From positions 1 to 5,899 of the forward strand of contig DAXO01000038.1 of the NCBI GenBank assembly GCA_002506425.1: a stretch of 5,899 nucleotides of DNA. The letters are read 5' to 3'. Numbering within the stretch: position 1 is the stretch's first letter; each line of letters opens with the position of its first letter. The stretch is from Methanomassiliicoccaceae archaeon UBA480 (GTDB taxonomy: Archaea > Thermoplasmatota > Thermoplasmata > Methanomassiliicoccales > Methanomethylophilaceae). The notes below the pieces were generated by a model. It had not been told where the DNA came from, did not search any database, and was given only the letters and a program-made list of their open reading frames with translations. Both the position numbers and the translations under genes were made by a program. This document shows positions 1 through 5,317 of the stretch, one piece after another.

Positions 1-51
1 GATCGCTGAAGGTAGCAAAAACGACTAGAAGGACCGCGGAATCCGGTGCGC

Positions 52-951
52 ATGAACGCGCCGGAGAGGATCGGAGTCGTCGCCGCACTGGCGGCGGGGA
101 TCCTATGGGGATTCCTGGGGATCTTCGTCCGCGGCCTGTCCGATGCAGGATTCTCGCCTGTGCAGATGACCTGCATGAGGTACATCATCGTCGCAGCGGC
201 GTTCGCCGTGTTCATCGCGGTGCGTCACCGCAGGATGTTCCATGCGGATCGCTTCGATCTCCTGCTCTTCGCGGTCATGGGGATAGTCGGGACCCTTCTC
301 AACTCCGTGAGCTACCTGAGCTCGATGGAGCGCATATCGCTCTCCCTGTCCACGGTCCTGCAGTACCTGTCGCCTTTCATCGTCGTCGCCCTCTCGGTCC
401 CGCTGTTCCATGAGAGACTCACCGCATGCAAATGCGCAGCGCTCGTGATCGCATTCTCCGGATGCATACTGTGCACCGGATTGCTGACCGATCCGGGATC
501 CATGGACCCTCTCGGAATCGCCCTTGGAGCCGCATCCGGACTGTTCTACAGCCTCTACACGCTCGGATCCAAGAAAGCGGCCTCCAGAGGATGCTCCATC
601 CCGACCATCATGCTGTACACGTCCCTGTTCTGCGCCATAACGCTGATGCCGTTCGCGGACGTCCCCGAGACGATCGGGATGATGATGGGATCCTGGAGCA
701 GCATGCTCCTCATGCTCGGTCTCGGGATCCTCATGACGCTGGTCCCGTTCGGCCTCTACAACATCGGGGTAAGCCGGATGGAAGCAGGGAAGGCGGCCAT
801 CATAACGTTCATAGAGCCTCTGGCGGCGACCGTCGTGGGATTCCTCGCGTTCGGCGAAGAGGTCACGCCGGAGTCCGCTATCGGCATGGCGATGATACTC
901 CTGTCGCTCTTGGTGATGGAGAAGGGGCGCTCCGCAGGAGCCCGCGTATAA
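52..951 (+). CDS. EamA/DMT-superfamily membrane transporter
   Basis: A 299-residue integral membrane protein, probably a drug/metabolite-superfamily exporter of small organic solutes; the substrate cannot be told from sequence. It shows about ten hydrophobic helices arranged as two EamA repeats (roughly residues 8-141 and 150-288). The repeat ends resemble each other: LSPFIVVALSVPLFHERLT near residue 110 and IEPLAATVVGFLAFGEEVT near residue 260, both typical of the family. Its length matches the usual ~290-310 residues. The start is uncertain. ATG at 52 is chosen; an in-frame GTG at 46 would add two residues. A purine-rich GAAGGA at 27-32 is far from either start, and GGTG at 45-48 is close to the ATG. 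The gene ends in TAA and converges on gltX, so the two are not co-transcribed. The family call is secure and the role is not. Confidence 0.9.
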   Translation: MNAPERIGVVAALAAGILWGFLGIFVRGLSDAGFSPVQMTCMRYIIVAAAFAVFIAVRHRRMFHADRFDLLLFAVMGIVGTLLNSVSYLSSMERISLSLSTVLQYLSPFIVVALSVPLFHERLTACKCAALVIAFSGCILCTGLLTDPGSMDPLGIALGAASGLFYSLYTLGSKKAASRGCSIPTIMLYTSLFCAITLMPFADVPETIGMMMGSWSSMLLMLGLGILMTLVPFGLYNIGVSRMEAGKAAIITFIEPLAATVVGFLAFGEEVTPESAIGMAMILLSLLVMEKGRSAGARV

Positions 952-967
952 TAATATGAATATAGAG

Positions 968-985
968 CCGGGGGAGGCCCCCCGG
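968..985. terminator. GC-rich hairpin between convergent genes
   Basis: A perfect 7-bp inverted repeat, CCGGGGG (968-974) and CCCCCGG (979-985), with a 4-nt loop, lies in the 41-bp gap between the transporter stop (951) and the gltX stop (993). Its position between two convergent genes suggests a bidirectional 3'-end structure. On the - strand it is followed by a moderately T-rich stretch (CTCTATATTCATATTATTA); on the + strand there is no T tract. Archaeal termination depends mainly on oligo-T, so the hairpin may mark or protect mRNA ends rather than terminate by itself. Confidence 0.45.
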
Positions 986-992
986 AATGGTT

Positions 993-2672
993 TCAGCGGT
1001 GCGCGAACACCATGGAGACGCCAGAGGCGTCCTTCTTCTCGATCCTGGCGAATCCGACCCTCTCGAGCTGGACGGTATCTCCCTTCTCGGACTCCAGAGC
1101 CTTCTCGACCAACCCCTTCTGGACGGTCCCGTCCGGCATCAGGAGCGTAGCGTCCTTCGCATCGGCTCCGACCCACTGGACGGCCTTGAATCCCTTCCTG
1201 AGGATGGAGACGTCGTCTCCCGCATACTTGGCCGGGAGCCCGTAGTCGATGTTGCAGAGGTCCTTGAGGCGCACCTTTCCGGACTCCGCGAACATCCTCG
1301 AGTCGTCGGCGGAGATGAACACGGTCCTGGGATTCTCGAGCCTGTACACCCTGTCCCCCCTCTCGGGGTGGTCGGGGTGCAGCGGAGCCTTGCCCTCGAT
1401 CACGTCGATGCCGTCGATGTCGTACCTCACCGGATCCGCGACGAAGAAGTACCTGTCGGAGACGGGGTCGATGATGTCCCTGTTCATCGAATACAGCCCG
1501 TCCCAGGAGAACTGGATGTCGACGCTCTTCATGCCCGCCTCGACCCAGTAGCGCCTGATGGCCTCGGGCCTGATGCCCCTCCTCTCGAGGGCGCGGACGG
1601 TCCCGGTCCTGACATCGTCCCATCCGGTGTACTCCCCGTCCTTAATGGCCTGCTTGATCACCGACGTCTTCAGAACGGTGTCGGGGATGTTGACCAGGCC
1701 GTAGTGGAAGTACTCGGGCTTCTTCCATCCGAAGTAGTCGAAGATGTACTCCTGGCGGTTGGTGTTGTTGAGGTGGTCCTTCCCCCTGATGACATGCGTC
1801 ATCCCCATCTCGTGGTCGTCGATGGCCACGCTGAGGTTCATCATCGGGTATGCGATGTACTTGTCCCCGGTCCTGGGGTGGGGGTGCCTGACGAGACGGA
1901 GGGCGACGAAGTCCCTCACTGCAGGATTGGGATGCTTGAGGTCGGTCTTGACGACGACGACCGCCTCCCCGTCCCCGTAGTCTCCGGCGAGGAACTTGTC
2001 GTACCTCTCCAGCTGGGTCTCCACAGGCAGGTCGTGGCAGGGGCATGCCTCCCCCTGCTCCTTGAGATGCCTCCAGTGGTCCCCGTCGCAGGTGCACACG
2101 TAGGCGTGCCCCTGCTCGAGCAGCTTCCTCGTATAGTCGTAGTACAGAGGGAACCTATCGGACTGTATGTACGTCCTGTTGCACTTGACCCCGAGCCAGT
2201 CCAGGTCCTCGGGGATCATGTCGTACGCGTCGGGATCGATCTTCTCAGGATTGGTGTCCTCGAACCTGAGCACCAGGTCCCCGCCGTAGCGCTTGACATA
2301 CTCGTCGTTGAGGATCGACACGCGGGTGTGGCCGATGTGCAGAGGCCCGGACGGTCCGGGCGCGATGCGCATGACGACCTTCCCGTCGACGTTCTTGAGC
2401 TCGGGGAGCTCGTACTTGCGCTCCTTCTTCTCCTTGACCAGGAGAGAGGAGTCCATCTCCTCGAGGGCCTTCGTCTGGGCCTCCAGGCCCATGGCGTTGA
2501 CCTCCTCGACTATGGAGTTGATGAGCGGGGTGATCTCCCCGGCCTTGGAGCGGAGCTCGGGGCATCCTCCCAGAACCTTTCCGACGACGGCTTTGGGATT
2601 GGCCTTCCCCTTGAAGAATATGGCATTCTGGAGAGCGAACTTCCTGATCGTCTCCTCGATCTGATCGGACAT
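993..2672 (-). CDS. gltX: Glutamyl-tRNA synthetase, archaeal type
   Basis: A cytoplasmic class I aminoacyl-tRNA synthetase that joins glutamate to tRNA using ATP. Archaeal members normally charge both tRNA-Glu and tRNA-Gln, the latter being corrected by the GatDE amidotransferase. The 559 residues match the archaeal family. Visible parts in order: the archaea-specific N-terminal region (about 1-95, with KFALQNAIFFKGKANP); the HIGH signature at 112-115 in GPSGPLHIGHTR; a probable zinc site with CxC pairs at C193/C195 and C210/C212; the conserved DDHEMGMTHVIRGKDH block at 285-300; a degenerate KMSKS loop VLKTS at 333-337 followed by GWDDVRTGTVRALERRGI; and a C-terminal beta-barrel anticodon-binding region. 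The ATG at 2672 fits the family N-terminus. A TATA box 27 bp upstream suggests a nearly leaderless mRNA. The stop is TGA. It lies 78 bp downstream of pylB on the same strand, behind a stem-loop. Confidence 0.97.
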   Translation of the reverse strand: MSDQIEETIRKFALQNAIFFKGKANPKAVVGKVLGGCPELRSKAGEITPLINSIVEEVNAMGLEAQTKALEEMDSSLLVKEKKERKYELPELKNVDGKVVMRIAPGPSGPLHIGHTRVSILNDEYVKRYGGDLVLRFEDTNPEKIDPDAYDMIPEDLDWLGVKCNRTYIQSDRFPLYYDYTRKLLEQGHAYVCTCDGDHWRHLKEQGEACPCHDLPVETQLERYDKFLAGDYGDGEAVVVVKTDLKHPNPAVRDFVALRLVRHPHPRTGDKYIAYPMMNLSVAIDDHEMGMTHVIRGKDHLNNTNRQEYIFDYFGWKKPEYFHYGLVNIPDTVLKTSVIKQAIKDGEYTGWDDVRTGTVRALERRGIRPEAIRRYWVEAGMKSVDIQFSWDGLYSMNRDIIDPVSDRYFFVADPVRYDIDGIDVIEGKAPLHPDHPERGDRVYRLENPRTVFISADDSRMFAESGKVRLKDLCNIDYGLPAKYAGDDVSILRKGFKAVQWVGADAKDATLLMPDGTVQKGLVEKALESEKGDTVQLERVGFARIEKKDASGVSMVFAHR

Positions 2673-2694
2673 GTGCTCCGCATCAGGGAACGTG

Positions 2695-2703
2695 TATTTA
2701 TAT
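2695..2703 (-). promoter_or_regulatory. Archaeal TATA box for gltX
   Basis: Read on the - strand the sequence is ATATAAATA, close to the archaeal box A consensus. Its centre (about 2699) lies 27 bp before the A of the gltX ATG (2672). This is the usual distance from box A to the transcription start, so transcription should begin at or within a few bases of the start codon. The only ribosome-binding-like sequence, GGAG, ends just 3 nt before the ATG, too close to work well. The B-recognition element upstream is not obvious. Confidence 0.7.
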
Positions 2704-2718
2704 GCGGAGAAGAGGGGG

Positions 2719-2743
2719 TTCCGGGAGGGGCATCCTCCCGGAA
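2719..2743 (-). terminator. Stem-loop after pylB (candidate terminator)
   Basis: A perfect 10-bp inverted repeat, TTCCGGGAGG (2719-2728) and CCTCCCGGAA (2734-2743), with a 5-nt loop, begins 7 bp past the pylB stop. Downstream on the - strand comes a pyrimidine run (CCCCCTCTTCTCC) and then the gltX TATA box. The placement suggests the 3' end of the pylB transcript, insulating gltX. There is no long oligo-T tract, so it may act as an mRNA-end structure or allow partial read-through. Confidence 0.55.
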
Positions 2744-2750
2744 TTCTCCG

Positions 2751-3803
2751 TCATTGCGCGAGACGGTCCTTCCTGCGGGCGAACTCCGCCTTCAGGTCCG
2801 TCGCGGTCGCAGGCTCGCGGCCGATCTCCTTCAGGAGCGATATGACATAGTCGGCGCACCTGTGCCCGTCCTCGATGTCCATGCTGCACTGGGCCACACC
2901 GGCGAGATGGCTCGCGGGAGGTATGATCGACGTCACGACGTTCGCGCCGGCATCGAGCCTGGTGCGCATGCCCGCCACACCCTCGACATCGAGGGTCGCC
3001 GGGATCAGGACGTCGTGCCTGAGCAGCCTCATGGCCGCGAGGCACAGCAGCTCGTTCACCGAATCGACCGTTCCGGAGGATTCCATAGGGGTCCCGGCCT
3101 GCGGGACGAAGGTCATCGCACGTACCTGGTCGCATCCGAGGGAGATCATCTCGCGGATCGCATGGACGCGATCCTCGACCGTCTCTCCGATGCCGACCAT
3201 CATGCCGTCCTCGGCGAGCATCCCGTTCTCCATGGCCCAGACCTTCTGGTTGCGCCTGTAGTCGAAGTCCTGTCCCAGACGGCGTTCGGCGAACAATCCG
3301 CGGTTGTACGTCTCCTGATAGCAGGCGACGATATCCGCGCCTGCGTCCCTGAGCTTCGGGAAGCAGTCGTGCGGAACGGCTCCCGGGGAGGCCATGACGG
3401 GGATCCCGACCTCGTCGCGTATGGACGACACGATGTCGAGGAAGTTCTCGTAGTCGTTGCCGATCATGTACGGATCCTCGCCCATGGTGAGGTCCGCGAG
3501 GTTTATGCCGGCGGCCTTGATGCTCTTGGCCAGATCGACTATCTCGTCCTTCGACTTGCGGTAGCGGTCTATGCCGTTGGACCTGCGGTAGTAGCAGAAG
3601 GAGCACTCGTTCCTGCAGTAGGTGCTGAAGTAGACGAAGCCGTAGAGGAACGTCTTCCTCCCGAACTCCTTGTCGCGGACCCTGCGAGCGGTCTCGAAAA
3701 CCGCATCCCGGTCCTCGCCTTCGGCCGTTATAAGTGCGGCCAACTCGGAATCCGTCGCCTCTCCTCCGGAGGCCAGCCTCTCCGCGATCTCGGGAACGTC
3801 CAT
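2751..3803 (-). CDS. pylB: Methylornithine synthase PylB (radical SAM)
   Basis: A radical S-adenosylmethionine enzyme that rearranges L-lysine to (3R)-3-methyl-D-ornithine, the first step of pyrrolysine synthesis; PylC and PylD then finish the amino acid. The 350 residues equal the Methanosarcina protein in length. CxxxCxxC at C63, C67 and C70 (TYCRNECSFCYY) binds the [4Fe-4S] cluster. Other family blocks are DLTMGEDPY at 104-112, YQETYNRGLF at 162-171, VRAMTFVPQAGTP at 227-239, LDVEGVAGM at 271-279 and LDAGANVVTSIIPP at 283-296. R228, T270 and D272 keep the exact spacing of Arg235, Ser277 and Asp279, which I recall as substrate contacts in M. barkeri PylB. The ATG at 3803 has AGGAG 8 nt upstream and a TATA box at a suitable distance; the stop is TGA. 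No other pyl gene is in the window. BioB, HydE and HmdB are relatives, but these blocks favour PylB. Confidence 0.95.
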   Translation of the reverse strand: MDVPEIAERLASGGEATDSELAALITAEGEDRDAVFETARRVRDKEFGRKTFLYGFVYFSTYCRNECSFCYYRRSNGIDRYRKSKDEIVDLAKSIKAAGINLADLTMGEDPYMIGNDYENFLDIVSSIRDEVGIPVMASPGAVPHDCFPKLRDAGADIVACYQETYNRGLFAERRLGQDFDYRRNQKVWAMENGMLAEDGMMVGIGETVEDRVHAIREMISLGCDQVRAMTFVPQAGTPMESSGTVDSVNELLCLAAMRLLRHDVLIPATLDVEGVAGMRTRLDAGANVVTSIIPPASHLAGVAQCSMDIEDGHRCADYVISLLKEIGREPATATDLKAEFARRKDRLAQ

Positions 3804-3811
3804 AATCGAAT

Positions 3812-3816
3812 CTCCT
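3812..3816 (-). promoter_or_regulatory. Ribosome binding site of pylB
   Basis: Read on the - strand the sequence is AGGAG, separated by 8 nt from the ATG at 3801-3803. It fixes the start of pylB and shows that this gene, unlike gltX, has a conventional leader. Confidence 0.75.
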
Positions 3817-3844
3817 GATGGTGAATCAAATCACAATATGCGCG

Positions 3845-3853
3845 TATAAAAAG
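3845..3853 (-). promoter_or_regulatory. Archaeal TATA box for pylB
   Basis: Read on the - strand the sequence is CTTTTTATA, centred near 3849. Counting about 26 bp downstream puts the transcription start near 3823, giving a leader of about 20 nt that contains the AGGAG ribosome binding site. The box sits in an AT-rich patch and supports independent transcription of pylB. The exact start was not measured. Confidence 0.6.
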
Positions 3854-3863
3854 AGAACGCATG

Positions 3864-3869
3864 AAAAAA
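3864..3869 (-). terminator. Oligo-T tract, possible terminator before pylB
   Basis: On the - strand this is a run of six T within TTTCTTTTTTC, just upstream of the pylB TATA box. Oligo-T on the non-template strand is the main archaeal termination signal. It could stop transcripts running through from the membrane-protein genes, but it lies about 450 bp after their last stop codon, so the link is weak. It may only be part of the AT-rich promoter. Confidence 0.25.
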
Positions 3870-4153
3870 GAAATCTGGCCCCTGCGAGGAGAGCATATCG
3901 CGTATCCTGGCAGACCTCTGTTAATCGAGCGATGTATGAACAGTTTTGTATTCGTATATCGAACAGTACAAAGGTTAAACGGACCGCTGCATCGATCGGG
4001 CAAATAAGAAGGGCATCGGAGATCTATTGTGAATTCCGCAACAGATTGCGAACCGTCGCCGTCCCGCTAATCATCTCGGCTGCGGCATGATGCGGTCATC
4101 AAGGCCGAACTTTCAGTTCCGGATTGAAATGTACCGGATTAACTACTCTTCAA

Positions 4154-4183
4154 ATCTGTATTCGTGTACTCATTCATACAGAT
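4154..4183. repeat. Inverted repeat, 8-bp arms, in intergenic region
   Basis: ATCTGTAT (4154-4161) and ATACAGAT (4176-4183) form a perfect 8-bp inverted repeat with a 14-nt spacer. The right arm is part of TACAGATGAC (4177-4186), which recurs exactly at 4271-4280. The left arm runs into TGTATTCGT (4157-4165), which recurs at 3947-3955. It could be a protein-binding site or an RNA hairpin; nothing else identifies it. Confidence 0.5.
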
Positions 4184-4308
4184 GACGTGCGCCTGAACCG
4201 ATTCCCATCTGGAACCCGCTGACACGGCCTGTACCCATAGTACCTTCCGCTTAACCTGTCTACAATAATGTACAGATGACTGATAGATTAACGCATCATC
4301 GGAACGAA

Positions 4309-4372
4309 CGATACGAAGGGCTTACCTCCCGCCCGTCGTCTTCCTGGGAAGCGAGAGCTTCGATACGAAGGG
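4309..4372. repeat. 12-bp direct repeat straddling a stop codon
   Basis: CGATACGAAGGG occurs at 4309-4320 and again at 4361-4372. One copy lies just outside the end of the membrane-protein gene and the other inside its last codons, where it encodes part of PFVSK. The match does not extend beyond the 12 bp. It could be chance or the trace of a short duplication. Confidence 0.5.
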
Positions 4373-5317
4373 GAGCGAGCTCTTCGGATCCCTTCCAGGC
4401 AGAACGGGGTGAACCCTGATCTGCACGAAGACGCCCGTCCTCCCATAGATGCGGAGCATCTCTCCACCGTCGTAGACCAGCATGCGGATGTCGAACCTGA
4501 ATCCGTCGACTGCGATCCCCTCCTCCGGCCTCACGACCGCCTTGGGAACCGATCCTTCGACGGATGTGACGGAAAGCAACCTCGTCGCATTCCCGTGGTG
4601 CAGGCGTATGTCCATCCTTCCCGACTTCCCTCCGTCCACGAACGTCTTGAGGGAAGCCGCGTCCTCGGGAGTCATGTACGTTTCCTGATCGGAATACGCG
4701 ACATCCTCGATGGCCTCCATGTTGAGGTCTATCCTCTCCGTGACCGACGGTATCCTGACGGATTCGTGCCGGAGGCATGCGAGCATCGATGCATAGATGG
4801 CGATCATGAACGGGACGGTGTAATAGGTCGTCAGGATATCGATCCAGGGCACGTACAGGTCGTAGCTGTACCAGATCGGGTACAGCTCTATCGCCGTCAT
4901 CACGAGAACGCACTGGAACAGCCTCACCGCGTAGTGGGAGTATCCGCATATCAGAGACAGCGAGGATACGATGGCCATCACCCCCACTATTAATGCGACT
5001 ATCCCTACGACGAAATAGACGAAGCTGTAGAAATCGGCGAAGAAGATGTTGTCGACAAGGCACTCGGCACCTACGAACACCCCTGCGATGGCAACCCTGA
5101 GGCAGTACCCTCCGCTCTTCATCGCCAGGACGCAGAACCCTCCTATCAGGATAAGAACGGCCTGTGGCAGCCCTCCATACATCGCCATAACCACAATGTC
5201 CGGATAGTAGGAGCACAGACGGATCGTATCGATCAGCAGGACAGCCCCGGTGATCGCCATGACCAGTCCGAGCAACGATGCGATATCGAGCGTCCCGTCA
5301 TCATTCCTGAAGCGCAT
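4322..5317 (-). CDS. Uncharacterised six-helix membrane protein with cytoplasmic C-terminal domain
   Basis: I do not recognise this family. The 331-residue product has a short polar N-terminus, then six likely transmembrane helices (about 12-32, 45-65, 72-92, 99-124, 130-150, 160-182). A hydrophilic, probably cytoplasmic part follows: a linker (185-215), a predicted beta-rich domain (about 216-303) and a basic tail (319-331). No enzyme motif, cysteine cluster or nucleotide-binding loop is visible. The start is ATG at 5317. GGAGGAGGGG lies 4 nt upstream of it, whereas an in-frame GTG at 5335 lies upstream of that site. The stop is TAA. It overlaps the upstream gene by 17 bp, and its ribosome binding site lies inside that gene, so the two are co-transcribed and probably translationally coupled. 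The upstream product looks like its paralogue. A sensor, channel or membrane scaffold role is possible but unsupported. Confidence 0.8.
   Translation of the reverse strand: MRFRNDDGTLDIASLLGLVMAITGAVLLIDTIRLCSYYPDIVVMAMYGGLPQAVLILIGGFCVLAMKSGGYCLRVAIAGVFVGAECLVDNIFFADFYSFVYFVVGIVALIVGVMAIVSSLSLICGYSHYAVRLFQCVLVMTAIELYPIWYSYDLYVPWIDILTTYYTVPFMIAIYASMLACLRHESVRIPSVTERIDLNMEAIEDVAYSDQETYMTPEDAASLKTFVDGGKSGRMDIRLHHGNATRLLSVTSVEGSVPKAVVRPEEGIAVDGFRFDIRMLVYDGGEMLRIYGRTGVFVQIRVHPVLPGRDPKSSLPFVSKLSLPRKTTGGR

Larger units (their letters stand above)
3854..4321. other. Long intergenic region without a recognisable gene
   Basis: This is the main part of the 518-bp gap between pylB and the upstream membrane-protein gene. 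G+C is about 48% over 3901-4320, against about 60% in sampled coding sequence. The open frames here are short and shadow-like, with no ribosome binding site and no family pattern. I found no cloverleaf, no CCA-ended tRNA, no tRNA-Pyl, and nothing like archaeal RNase P or SRP RNA. It holds several short palindromes and repeats: 3938-3972, 4088-4101, 4119-4140, 4154-4183, and TACAGATGAC at both 4177 and 4271. It may be regulatory, encode an unrecognised small RNA, or be decayed sequence. Confidence 0.6.

Noticed and set aside
103..1623. A 506-codon open frame on the - strand
   Set aside because: It overlaps the transporter antisense and gltX out of frame, and its composition is Arg/Gly/His-rich low complexity. 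Both overlapped genes have clear family matches.
2751..3803. Biotin synthase, HydE or HmdB instead of PylB
   Set aside because: The Cx3Cx2C spacing excludes HmdB (Cx5Cx2C), and the DLTMGEDPY, LDVEGVAGM and AGANVVTSIIPP blocks plus the 350-residue length fit PylB best.
987..3818. A 943-codon open frame on the + strand
   Set aside because: It lies antisense to both gltX and pylB and crosses the gap between them. It is rich in Val, Leu, Asp, Gly and Arg with no domain pattern, as expected from GC-rich antisense reading.
3728..4090. Two short open frames on opposite strands next to the pylB promoter
   Set aside because: They overlap each other; one overlaps the 5' end of pylB and the other covers its promoter. 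Neither has a ribosome binding site or recognisable product.
3804..4321. A tRNA-Pyl or other structured RNA gene beside pylB
   Set aside because: No cloverleaf, no CTA anticodon arm and no T-loop consensus was found on either strand. A GGTTCGCAATC-like stretch on the - strand lacks the paired arms.
4409..4993. A 194-codon + strand open frame
   Set aside because: It is antisense to the six-helix membrane protein, which has a strong ribosome binding site, clear helices and a paralogue; the + strand frame has none of these.
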